Origin: Candidatus Amarolinea dominans | Lineage (GTDB): Bacteria > Chloroflexota > Anaerolineae > SSC4 > Amarolineaceae | Assembly (NCBI GenBank): GCA_016719785.1 | Contig: JADJYJ010000017.1 | Span: 62,001 to 126,000 of the forward strand | Direction: 5' to 3' | DNA length: 64,000 bases | Shown: piece after piece, positions 42,594-51,115 of the stretch | Position numbering within the stretch: the stretch's first letter is position 1 | How the letters are laid out: every line of letters starts with the position of its first letter | The notes under the pieces: generated by a model | Told to the model about the DNA's origin: nothing | Databases searched by the model: none | The model's input: only the letters and a program-made list of their open reading frames with translations | Made by a program: the position numbers and the translations under genes

Positions 42594-43937
42594 TTATGGT
42601 ACGATAGCCGGTTCAAGACTATGGGCGGCGATGAACGTCTCGAGGTCCCGCTGCGCGCGCTCTGCGTAGGCCCGGTAGCGCTGCTGCTTGTGGCGTATGG
42701 GTGGGTCGAGGGGCGGCAGCAGACCGAAATTGGCCTTCATCGGCTGGAAGCCGTCCGCCTCACAATGCGTGACATACCAGCAGAGCGACCCCATGACGGT
42801 GGCGGGCGGTAGAACAAGCGGCGCCGCGCCCCGCAGCAAACGCGCCGCGTTGAGGCCGGCCAGCAGTCCGGTGCCGGCGTTACCCACGTACCCTTCCACG
42901 CCAGTGATCTGTCCGGCGAAGAAGAGATCAGGCCGGCCCTTGAACTGCATCGTCGGTTCCAGCAGCCGCGGCGCATTGATGAAGGTGTTGCGGTGCATCA
43001 TGCCGTAGCGCAAAAATTCAGCCGCGGCCAGGCCGGGAATCAGCCCGAAGACCCGCTTCTGCTCGCCCCAGGTCAGATTGGTCTGGAAGCCAACCAGGTT
43101 GTAGAGCGTGCCGGCCAGGTTATCCTGACGCAGTTGCACGACGGCCCAGGGGCGGCGTCCGCTGTGCGGATCGGTCAGGCCCATGGGCGTCATGGGGCCA
43201 AAGGCCAGCGCCGCCGCGCCGCGCCGGGCCAGAATCTCCACCGGCAGACAGCCCTCGAAGAAATGCGCCGATTTCCAACTCTCCTCTTCGAACGTGCGCA
43301 GGCTGATCGTCTGCGCGCCGGCCAACGCCTCCACAAATTCAGCGTACTGCGCCTTGTCCAACGGGCAGTTGATGTAATCGCCGGCCGCGGAGGCGCTGTT
43401 ATCGTAGCGCGCCCCGCGGAAGGCCAGGCTCATATCAATCGAATCGGCCGCGACAATGGGGCTGAGCGCATCGTAGAAGTACATGTACTCTTGCCCGGTC
43501 AGCCGCGCAATGTCGGCCGCCAGGGCATCGCTGGTCAACGGGCCGCTGGCGACAATCGTGGGAATGTCGGTGGGGATGGCGGTCATCTCCGCACGCACCA
43601 CGCTGATGTTGGGATGTGCGCAGACCAGGGAGGTCACCAGGTCGCCAAACGCCTCACGGCCCACGGCCAGCGAGCCGCCGGCTGGCACGGCCGTAGCCTG
43701 CGCACAGGCCAGGATCAAGGACCCCAGCCGGGTCAGTTCGGCCTTCTGGATGCCCGGTGCGCGTTCGGCTTGCTGGGAGCCAAGCGAGTTGGAACAGACC
43801 AGTTCCGCGAAGCGGTCGCTGACATGCGCCGGCGTCTGCTTGACTGGCCGCATTTCGTAGAGCGCCACACGGATGCCGCGCTGCGCCGCCTGCCAGGCCG
43901 CCTCGCTCCCCGCCAGCCCCGCGCCAATCACGATCAA
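42594..43937 (-). CDS. trmFO: TrmFO: folate/FAD-dependent tRNA (uracil-54-C5)-methyltransferase
   Basis: 447 aa if started at TTG 43937. FAD motif LIVIGAGLAGSEAAWQAAQRG, then YEMRP, FAELVCSNSLGS and the C-terminal GNAGTGLLAGLNAARL are TrmFO signatures; the enzyme makes m5U54 in tRNA using methylenetetrahydrofolate. The start is uncertain: no ATG is available at the right place, the frame continues upstream into a DUF2442 gene, and a run of eight C (G on the plus strand, about 43961-43968) sits 25 bases upstream. The promoter and first codons may have been rearranged by the DUF2442 insertion. Catalytic part intact. Confidence 0.88.
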   Translation of the reverse strand: MIVIGAGLAGSEAAWQAAQRGIRVALYEMRPVKQTPAHVSDRFAELVCSNSLGSQQAERAPGIQKAELTRLGSLILACAQATAVPAGGSLAVGREAFGDLVTSLVCAHPNISVVRAEMTAIPTDIPTIVASGPLTSDALAADIARLTGQEYMYFYDALSPIVAADSIDMSLAFRGARYDNSASAAGDYINCPLDKAQYAEFVEALAGAQTISLRTFEEESWKSAHFFEGCLPVEILARRGAAALAFGPMTPMGLTDPHSGRRPWAVVQLRQDNLAGTLYNLVGFQTNLTWGEQKRVFGLIPGLAAAEFLRYGMMHRNTFINAPRLLEPTMQFKGRPDLFFAGQITGVEGYVGNAGTGLLAGLNAARLLRGAAPLVLPPATVMGSLCWYVTHCEADGFQPMKANFGLLPPLDPPIRHKQQRYRAYAERAQRDLETFIAAHSLEPAIVP

Positions 43938-43950
43938 TTCAGGTTGCAGT

Positions 43951-44145
43951 TCATTCTGCTGGTGGGGGGGGTCGGCCCAGGCGCACCTGGTTGAACATTT
44001 GCAGATCACGCAGTGGGCCGAACATCTCTCCATAAAGGACAGATTCGAAGTTGATGGTTCGTTCGATTCCATCGTCGAACACAATGCGCAACGTGTAAGG
44101 CTCCACGATCGAAAAATTGACAACATCGTACAGCGGATGATGCAT
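43951..44145 (-). pseudogene. DUF2442 protein truncated at the trmFO junction
   Basis: 64 codons from ATG 44145 (AGGAG seven bases upstream). YDVVNFSIVEPYTLRIVFDDG and FGPLRDLQMFNQVRL match the N-terminal two thirds of DUF2442; the TWPN-x-D part expected next is missing and replaced by GRPPPPAE, encoded in the poly-C tract. Follows a DUF4160 remnant in the same order as at 39.2-39.8 kb. It may still supply the promoter for trmFO. Confidence 0.7.
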
Positions 44146-44153
44146 ACTTTCTC

Positions 44154-44235
44154 CTACATAAGACTCTGAATCTTGAACGGCTGCTTGCCCTGCTCAACAA
44201 GAAGCCAGTCTTCCTTGAGTTTCTCTTGATCCACT
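44154..44235 (-). pseudogene. DUF4160 C-terminal fragment
   Basis: The frame reading VDQEKLKEDWLLVEQGKQPF and then KIQSLM before TAG (44156-44154) corresponds to the DUF4160 C-terminus (DELLADWELxxNGEQPFKI). The upstream part of the gene is absent. It ends eight bases before the DUF2442 start, as in the other copy. Confidence 0.65.
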
Positions 44236-44567
44236 CACCAGGCTTCGGGGGGCGGCCAGTTGGACGAGGGCCCCAAAGCCGCCCGGTACCTGGCACGGGA
44301 AGCCAGCCTCCCAATACATACTGGAGATCTCCGGCATTAGCTACCTCCAACCCTATGGTATGCACGATACAATGCATCTGGTAGATTATACCATGCCTTG
44401 TTTCTTGTCACGAATTCCACCAATTTTCACGGATTTTTTAATTGCTTTCGTGTGAATTCGTGTAATTCGTGGCAAGAAATTCCTCACGTTCTCTGCTACG
44501 TATTACACCAATTTTCACGCATTGTTCGAGTTCGTGCTACAATTGCGCGCACAAAGGAGATACTACC
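44236..44567. repeat. Intergenic region with a long AT-rich inverted repeat
   Basis: TTTCTTGTCACGAATT (44401-44416) pairs with AATTCGTGGCAAGAAA (44464-44479), one mismatch in 16, around an AT-rich loop containing further CACGAATT-like words. 44236-44400 holds nothing recognisable. Confidence 0.65.
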
Positions 44568-45494
44568 ATGCTTTTCGGATATCAAAACCCTTCCTTCACC
44601 TGGCCGGGCAGCGACCCACACGCGATCTTTGAGCGCACACGCGCCGCCGCCTTGAAGGCCGAGGCGTCTGGCTTCGTTTCGTTCTGGCTGATGGATCACC
44701 TCATCCAACTGCCCATGGTTGGGGCTGTAGATGAGCCATTCCTGGAAGGCTGGACCACACTCGCCGCGCTGGCCGCGGTCACCAGTCGCATCCGCCTGGG
44801 CACCATGGTCAGCTCGGTCGGTTATCGCAACCCTGCCCTGTTGGCAAAAATGGTGGCCGGCGTTGACATCATCAGCGGCGGCCGCGCCATCCTGGGCATC
44901 GGCGCCGGTTGGTTTCAGACCGAGTATCGTCAGTATGGCTATGAGTTCCCCGAACAGCCGGCCGTACGCATCCGCCAGCTCGATGAGGGCATTCAGGTCA
45001 TCAAGGCCATGTGGACGCAGCCGCGCGCCACCTTTGCCGGCAACTATTTCCAGGTCAAGGACGCCATCCTGGAGCCGAAGCCGGTGCAAAAGCCGCATCC
45101 GCCGATCCTGGTGGGCGGCGGCGGTGAACAGTTGACGCTGAAGGTAGCCGCGAAGCAGGCCAACATGGTCAACTGGTTCGGATCGCCGGAGGTGGTCAAG
45201 CACAAGCTGGAGGTGCTTGCCCGCCACTGCGACACGGTGGGCCGCGATGTGAGCGAGATTCACATCACCAAACTTGATACCGTGCTCCTCGGCCGCCAGG
45301 AAAAGGACGTGCAGCAGAAGCGCATCAAGCTGCACCTGGGCGACCGCCCCTTCCTGGCCGGCGCCGTCCAACAGGTCATTGACCAGATCGCCGCCTTCCA
45401 GGCCGTGGGCGTACAGGAAATAATCCTCAACATCCCACGTAACGACCCGGAGACCTTCGATCTCCTAGGCAGTGAGGTCATCCCCGCGTTTTGA
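44568..45494 (+). CDS. LLM-class (F420-type) oxidoreductase
   Basis: 308 aa from ATG 44568, chosen over an in-frame upstream start because AAAGGAG lies eight bases before it. Luciferase-like TIM-barrel features: FERTRAAALKAEASGF, WLMDHL, TRIRLGTMV-like SRIRLGTMVSSVGYRNPALLAK, GRAILGIGAGW, and PHPPILVGGGGEQLTLK. These fit the TIGR03560-like F420-dependent family; FMN use cannot be excluded. Single gene with an isolated transcription unit. Substrate unknown. Confidence 0.88.
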   Translation: MLFGYQNPSFTWPGSDPHAIFERTRAAALKAEASGFVSFWLMDHLIQLPMVGAVDEPFLEGWTTLAALAAVTSRIRLGTMVSSVGYRNPALLAKMVAGVDIISGGRAILGIGAGWFQTEYRQYGYEFPEQPAVRIRQLDEGIQVIKAMWTQPRATFAGNYFQVKDAILEPKPVQKPHPPILVGGGGEQLTLKVAAKQANMVNWFGSPEVVKHKLEVLARHCDTVGRDVSEIHITKLDTVLLGRQEKDVQQKRIKLHLGDRPFLAGAVQQVIDQIAAFQAVGVQEIILNIPRNDPETFDLLGSEVIPAF

Positions 45495-45555
45495 AGGCGC
45501 GGAGAGGATGTGGGCAATGAGCACTCACATCCATCTCTTCATCTGAGAAATCACG

Positions 45556-45747
45556 GCAAATTATAGCGGAAACACCGACAAATCCCTCGAACAATGGCTG
45601 TGGGACGCCGCTTCCTCCATTCGCGGCGCCAAAGAGACTACCAAGCACAAGGATTTTATCGTTTGCGCAACTCTTGACAAGAAGGAGCGCAATCACGAGC
45701 GTAGAAGACTGACGCTCGAAGAACTTCTCTGCACGTGGTTAAACTGA
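45556..45747 (+). pseudogene. hsdM: HsdM N-terminal stub (type I methyltransferase)
   Basis: ANYSGNTDKSLEQWLWDAAS continuing SIRGAKETTKHKDFI is the highly conserved N-terminus of type I N6-adenine methyltransferase subunits (normally followed by LPLIFLKRLSD-type sequence and about 450 more residues). After KDFI the reading switches to unrelated residues and stops at 45745. No start codon in a good context is seen. Confidence 0.75.
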
Positions 45748-45815
45748 CTGATGACAGGTCAAACGCACCCGAATGAGATTGACCTGCCAGGATTTTCGTC
45801 ATAAGGAATTGCCCA

Positions 45816-47713
45816 ATGAACTCGAGTGAAAACACGTTTGCATCCTTAATCGCTATCGACGGCAACCAATGGCATTATCACATTCCTCGCTTCCAACGTG
45901 AATACGTGTGGGGAAAATACAACTGGAGCAAATTACTGGAAGATATTTATGACAACGACCCCGGGCATTACATGGGTTCAGTTATTTGTGTCCATGATGC
46001 ACAGGAGTTTTCGCCCAACACCGAACTCATCTACGAAGTGGTGGATGGGCAACAGCGTTTGACCACCTTGTCGCTTTTGCTCTGTGCAATTTACGGAGAA
46101 TTGAGTTCTCTCGCGAATAAAAGTCCCAAGCTCAAAGAGGACGAAGAATTCATTTTCAAACGCAACAGTATCAAGAAAAGGCTGATCAAGCAAGTGGATT
46201 CTGTAGCGCACCACAAACTCCCCTTGGGAATTTTCAAATCAGGCTCGCTTGCGTATTGCCTCAGAGTGCAGCCTTCCACACAAGATAGCAATCTGCACGA
46301 TTATCAATATGTACTCAAAGAAATCGGTATTTTGCCTGATGTGAAATCCCCACCATATCTTGAAACCGAAGAATCCATAAGGCGTTTGACTATTTTCACC
46401 TTCACATTCCTTCAGAGCTGATTGAGCTATACGATTTACTTGACCGAATCTACGCGTTAGACTTTATCCATATCATCGAAGCCAGTCAATCGAAAGCCTT
46501 CATGTTGTTCGAGACACTCAACTATCGCGGTGTTCCGCTGTCGGCGATTGACATTATCAAAAACAAGATGCTTGCCACACTCGAAAGAAAACATGCGGTG
46601 ACAATTGAAGACTCTTACGAGCAATGGATGAAACTGTTGGCGCATCTGCCAGAAGATAGAGACCAAGACCGTTTCTTGCGTCAGTACTATAATGCCTTCA
46701 AGTTCGACTCGAGAATCAAGATTGAGAAAATTACGCGCGCGACTGGTTCCACCATTATCGCGATCTATGAAACATTGATCAAAAAGGATGCCAAGTTCAT
46801 CCTTCCAGAGCTCATCGAAAAGGCGGAAATCTACAATCGATTTCTTGAACCCGAGAAATATCCTGTATCTCCGCTTACCTCAGCGCTACTCGACCTTGAA
46901 AGGATTGGTGCAGCGCCAGCTTATACGTTTCTGCTTTATCTATTTTCACTGCATGGTGAAGCGTTTTCCGAGCCCACTGTGAAGGAAAAAACAGTAGAAC
47001 TATTATGTAAATACTACTTCCGCCGCAACGTTACCGATTACCCTAATACTAGGGATTTGGATAGTATCAACATTGATTTGGTCGAACAATGCCAAAAAGA
47101 ACTCAACGAAGGCCGACAACTGAATTATGTTTTCATCTCGAAGATAATCCTTACTGGCAAGGGGCAGCCTGCTGCGCTTGAAAAGCTCAAACAAATACTA
47201 GGGGATAACTTTTTCGATAACAACGAATACATGGCAAGATATGCCCTTGCCAAACTGGATGAAACCAGTCATACCAGAGAATATGACCCAAACCTGTGGC
47301 AGCGCAACGAAAAAGGGTTGTATGTCTGGACTGTCGAGCATATTATCCCGCAAGGAAAAAACATTCCATCCGAATGGGTAGAGATGATTGCCAATGGAAG
47401 CAAAAAGGCAGCGGAGAAGATTCAGGGTGAATGTGTGCATAGTCTAGGCAATCTTACACTGAGTGGTTACAACTCCAAATTGTCGAACCAATCCTTTGCC
47501 AAGAAGCAAGCCAAATCTGTCGCCAATGTTTTTGGGACGCAAATCTACATTGGTTATAGAAATGGTTTGGCCTTGAATAAGATAGAGTTTGAGTTGAATG
47601 GTGAACAACTTACTCTGGCCAACACAGACGAGTGGAAAGAAGCACATATTGAAGCGCGGAATAAAGTTATGGTGGAGATGTTGGTGAAACTCTTTCAGTT
47701 TGATAATGAGTAA
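45816..47713 (+). pseudogene. GmrSD-like DUF262/DUF1524 protein with one frameshift
   Basis: The first frame (45816-46421) has the DUF262 motifs YHIPRFQREYVWGKYNW and YEVVDGQQRLTTLSLL (nucleotide-binding/hydrolysis half of GmrS). It ends prematurely. The continuing protein is in another frame from about 46382 (DYFHLHIPSELIELYDLL, FMLFETLNYRGVPLSAIDII) to 47713 and ends with a DUF1524 HNH nuclease (WTVEHIIPQGK, HSLGNLTLSGYNSKL). One base change near 46375-46390 restores a protein of about 630 aa. GmrSD-type enzymes are type IV restriction systems that cut modified phage DNA; homologues often lie inside type I R-M loci, as the flanking hsdM and hsdR stubs suggest here. Confidence 0.8.
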
Positions 47714-47718
47714 AAGTC

Positions 47719-47817
47719 ATGCTCAAACCCGACAAACACAAAACCATCCAAGCCCGCAGTCTCCAGTATGCCCAAGACATTTGCGGGCGTATTGTTTTTC
47801 GTGCAGAAGCTGAGTAG
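47719..47817 (+). pseudogene. hsdR: HsdR N-terminal stub (type I restriction subunit)
   Basis: 32 codons from ATG 47719: LKPDKHKTIQARSLQYAQDI, then FRAEAE, resembles the opening of HsdR-type subunits (xHKTVQARILxYAxxIGWxxVxRxEAE). It stops at TAG 47815, and downstream sequence shows no helicase motif. It begins five bases after the GmrSD-like gene ends. Confidence 0.6.
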
Positions 47818-48140
47818 CCACGAGCGATGCACAGGAAAGAATGATGCAAACTGACCAACGCAAAGAGAATCCGTACGGCAATCGTCCGTTTGATCCGTTG
47901 GAACGGTATCGGCTATGGCATTGTCATCTATCCCAAAAAATAAAAGAGCCTCTTGCGAGGCTCCTCTATGCTCGCCCCTGCGGGCGATCCAGCTCCGTTA
48001 AAACGGATTGACTCTATTATACTGGAAACAGCGACGAATTTCAAGTCCCAAACTGCTTGGGATGGAGAGAAATTTCGGCGATTGCGTCATCGTGCGTGAA
48101 TCTTGGCAGGCACTGATCTCAAAGATGAGAGGAAGACACC
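47818..48140. other. Intergenic region upstream of pdp
   Basis: Besides the minus-oriented terminator (47934-47963) there is a second small stem CGCCC-ctgc-GGGCG at about 47972-47985. A few short frames show no recognisable protein. AT content is intermediate. No clear pdp promoter is identified. Confidence 0.4.
47934..47963 (-). terminator. Intrinsic terminator, minus orientation
   Basis: Perfect 7-bp stem GAGCCTC-ttgc-GAGGCTC (47946-47963). On the minus strand it is followed by TTTTATTTTTT (47945-47935). No minus-strand gene ends here now, so it may be a leftover of the deleted locus. Confidence 0.55.
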
Positions 48141-49454
48141 ATGCGAGCAACGGACATCATTGTACACAAGCGCGACGGGCATGAGCTGAGTGCGGAGGAA
48201 TTGCAGTTTTTCATCCAGGGCTATACGGCCGGCGACATCCCCGATTACCAGGCCGCGGCGTGGGCCATGGCGGTCTACTGGCGGGGAATGACCCCGCGCG
48301 AAACGGCCTGGCTGACCCAGGCCATGGCCTTCTCCGGCCAGACGCTCGACATTCACGACGTAGCGCCGTTTGTGGTGGACAAGCACTCCTCCGGCGGTGT
48401 GGGCGACAAGACGAGCCTGGTGGTCGGCCCGCTCGTCGCCAGCCTGGGCATCCCGGTCGGCAAGATGTCCGGCCGCGGCCTGTCTTTTTCCGGCGGCACC
48501 CTCGATAAGTTGGAGTCCATCCCAGGCTGGCGCGCCGGCCTGACGCTGGATGCCTTCAAGCGCCAACTCGCCGACATTGGCATGGTCATCGCCGGGCAGA
48601 CGCACGACCTGGCCCCCGCCGATGGCAAGCTCTACGCGCTGCGCGATGTGACCGGCACGGTGCCCGCGCTGCCCCTCATCGCCAGTTCTATTATGTCAAA
48701 AAAGATTGCCAGCGGCGCGGATGCCATCGTGCTCGATGTCAAGACCGGCAGCGGCGCGTTCATGAAGACGCTGGCCGACGCCGAGGCGCTGGCCTCCCTC
48801 ATGGTGCAGATCGGCCAGGAACTGGGACGCCACATGAGCGCAGTCATCAGCGACATGAGTCAGCCATTGGGCCGCGCCGTGGGGAATGCGCTGGAGGTCA
48901 AAGAAGCGATCGCCACCCTGCACGGCGCGGGGCCGGCCGATTTTACCGACCTGGTGCTGACGGTGTCCGCGGAGATGGTGCGCCTGGCTGATGCGGGATA
49001 TGGACGAGAAGCGGGCGGCGAACGCGCCCGTCTGGAAGCCGCTTTGCACAGCGGCGCAGCCTGGCAGAAATTCCGTGAGTTTGTTAGCGCACAAGGGGGT
49101 GATGTAGCCACAGTGGATGATCCGTCGCACCTGGCACAGGCGGCGATCGTGGCTCCCTGCGTGGCGCCGACCGCCGGCTACGTCGCAGCCATCAACACTG
49201 AAGAGGTGGGTCTGACGGTGGTTGACCTGGGCGGCGGACGCGCCAAGAAGGGCGATTCCATTGACCCGGCCGTGGGCCTGATCTTCGCCGCGCGCCTGGG
49301 CGATTGGGTGGAGGCCGGGCAGCCGCTGGCCCTGGTTCATGCGCAGACGAGAGCGGCGCTAACCGCGGCACAGGAACGCCTGGTTGCCGCCATTCACATC
49401 CAGGCTGAGCCAGTCTCCGCACCGCCGCTGGTTCACAAGATCATCCGCGGTTGA
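48141..49454 (+). CDS. pdp: Pyrimidine-nucleoside phosphorylase
   Basis: 437 aa. Phosphate-binding KHSSGGVGDKTSLV, GRGLSFSGGTLDKLESIPG, and SSIMSKKIASGADAIVLDVKTGSGAFMK are the signature segments of the thymidine/pyrimidine-nucleoside phosphorylase family, which splits uridine or thymidine into base and (deoxy)ribose 1-phosphate. The C-terminal domain (GDSIDPAVGLIFAARLGDWVEAGQPL) is the usual PYNP_C. A Lys following the Ser-Gly-Gly-Thr-Leu motif region supports the bacterial Pdp type. Alone on the plus strand, convergent with the ParA-like gene. AGGAAGACACC precedes the ATG. Confidence 0.93.
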   Translation: MRATDIIVHKRDGHELSAEELQFFIQGYTAGDIPDYQAAAWAMAVYWRGMTPRETAWLTQAMAFSGQTLDIHDVAPFVVDKHSSGGVGDKTSLVVGPLVASLGIPVGKMSGRGLSFSGGTLDKLESIPGWRAGLTLDAFKRQLADIGMVIAGQTHDLAPADGKLYALRDVTGTVPALPLIASSIMSKKIASGADAIVLDVKTGSGAFMKTLADAEALASLMVQIGQELGRHMSAVISDMSQPLGRAVGNALEVKEAIATLHGAGPADFTDLVLTVSAEMVRLADAGYGREAGGERARLEAALHSGAAWQKFREFVSAQGGDVATVDDPSHLAQAAIVAPCVAPTAGYVAAINTEEVGLTVVDLGGGRAKKGDSIDPAVGLIFAARLGDWVEAGQPLALVHAQTRAALTAAQERLVAAIHIQAEPVSAPPLVHKIIRG

Positions 49455-49506
49455 TGCCGGCCCGCGATTGGCGCGGGCTGCGCATGCACGATGATCCACG
49501 GCCTCC

Positions 49507-50289
49507 CTACGCGTCTGGAGTGGTTTCGGGTTCGCTGCCGACGATGCGCTGGGCCAGGAGCTGGTAGGCCCGGGTTCCCTGGTGTTTCGACGCGTAATCC
49601 AGCATGGCCTGGTTGGCGACGGTTGCTTCAGGAAAGCGAATGCTTTTCTGAATGACAATGTCGAAGATCTGCTCGCCAAACACCGCGCGCATCTCCTCCA
49701 CCACCTCACGCGCGTGAATCGTGCCCGTTGCATACATCGTTGGCAGGATACCCAGAATGCGCAATTCGGGATTCAGCCGCGCCTTGATCTTGTCAATCGT
49801 GCTCAGCAGCAGCCGAATACCACGCATCGCGAAGTACTCGCACTGCAACGGAATCAACACCTCTTGACTGGCGCACAACGAGTTGGCTGTCAGCAGCCCC
49901 AGGCTCGGCGGACAGTCAATCAGAATGAAATCGTACCACGATCCAAGCGGTTCCAAAATGCGGCGCAGAATCAACTCCCGCCGAATCTCTGCAACCAACT
50001 CAATCTCTGCGGACGCCAGATCAATGTTTGCCGGTATCAGGTCAATATAAGCCTGGTAGGGGCGAATCACCCGACTGATCGGCATCTCCGGCGTCAGCAA
50101 GGCATTGTAGATCGTCATGTCCAGGCTGTCAGGTTCCAGCCCCAGCCCTGCGGCCAGTGACCCCTGCGGATCCATATCAATCAACAGCACCTTTTTCTTC
50201 AGGCGCGCCAGTGCAACGCCCAGGTTGATAACCGTGGTCGTCTTACCGACCCCGCCTTTCTGGTTGGCAATCGCAATTGTTCGAGCCAT
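49507..50289 (-). CDS. ParA/Soj-family ATPase 1
   Basis: 260 aa from ATG 50289 (GGAGAGAACGT upstream). Deviant Walker A NQKGGVGKTTTVINLG with both signature Lys, Walker A' LLIDMDPQGSLAAGLG, and Walker B FILIDCPPSLGLLT. These are complete ParA motifs. Chromosomal ParA acts with ParB and parS in origin segregation, but no parB is adjacent. The second ParA-like gene precedes it by 52 bp. May serve chromosome, plasmid-like or protein-cluster positioning. Confidence 0.88.
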   Translation of the reverse strand: MARTIAIANQKGGVGKTTTVINLGVALARLKKKVLLIDMDPQGSLAAGLGLEPDSLDMTIYNALLTPEMPISRVIRPYQAYIDLIPANIDLASAEIELVAEIRRELILRRILEPLGSWYDFILIDCPPSLGLLTANSLCASQEVLIPLQCEYFAMRGIRLLLSTIDKIKARLNPELRILGILPTMYATGTIHAREVVEEMRAVFGEQIFDIVIQKSIRFPEATVANQAMLDYASKHQGTRAYQLLAQRIVGSEPETTPDA

Positions 50290-50341
50290 ACGTTCTCTCC
50301 GATTTTGATTCTTGATTACCGAACTGCACCAAGCAATACCT

Positions 50342-51100
50342 TCACGCACGCGTCAGAGGCGGCAGTTGCTCGACCACATCAGCCAGTTGGGCATAATCGG
50401 CCGCGCCCCGGCTGCGCGGCGCGTACTCAAAAATCGTCTTACCCTTACCGGGCGCCTCCGAGAGCGAGGTGTCAACGCGAATCGGGTGCGTGACCTTGTC
50501 GCCAAAATCAGCCTTCAGCGCAGTCATGACCTCCGCGCTGACGCGGCGGCGAGCATCGAAAAAAGTAGGAACGATGAGGCGAATGGCCGCGCCGCGGCCG
50601 AGCAGGCGACTGATAGTGCGCAGATAGGTCAGAAACTGCCGCGCCCCGGCCAGCGCCAACATCTCCATCGAGACCGGAATGATTACCTCGTCCACGTACG
50701 CCACGGCGTTGATGGTCATCAGCGAGGCAGAGGGCGCACAATCCAAAATGTGATAGTCGTAGGCGGTCAGTTCGCTGAACAGCTCGTTGAAAATCTCCTC
50801 GCGCGCCACCTCAAGCACCATGCGCTGCTGCGCCTTGAACAGGCTGAGATCGCTTGGAATCAGGTCAAGGTTCGGTCGCGCAGACAACACGCACTCGGCG
50901 GCCGTCACCTTGCGCATGAGAACATCGGCCAACGACTTTTTCACGTCCATGATGCCCAGGGCCAGGGAGACATTGGCCTGCGTGTCGGTGTCAATCAGCA
51001 GCACCCGCTGCCCGCGCTGCGCCAGCGCAGCCCCCAAATTGACACAGGTCGTTGTCTTGCCGATACCGCCCTTTAGTCCCAGAATGGCAATTTTACGCAT
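50342..51100 (-). CDS. ParA-like ATPase 2
   Basis: 252 aa. LKGGIGKTTTCVNLGAAL (Walker A with signature Lys), LLIDTDTQANVSLALG, and HILDCAPSASLMTINA. It is clearly diverged from the neighbouring ParA. The order glycosyltransferase - ParA2 - ParA1 on one strand with small gaps suggests one transcript. No ParB-like or MinE-like partner in the window. Confidence 0.86.
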   Translation of the reverse strand: MRKIAILGLKGGIGKTTTCVNLGAALAQRGQRVLLIDTDTQANVSLALGIMDVKKSLADVLMRKVTAAECVLSARPNLDLIPSDLSLFKAQQRMVLEVAREEIFNELFSELTAYDYHILDCAPSASLMTINAVAYVDEVIIPVSMEMLALAGARQFLTYLRTISRLLGRGAAIRLIVPTFFDARRRVSAEVMTALKADFGDKVTHPIRVDTSLSEAPGKGKTIFEYAPRSRGAADYAQLADVVEQLPPLTRA

Positions 51101-51115
51101 ACGATTTCCTGTAAA

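Noticed and set aside
47818..47945. Small ORFs between the HsdR stub and the terminator
   Set aside because: Short, without ribosome sites, and not recognisable in any frame.
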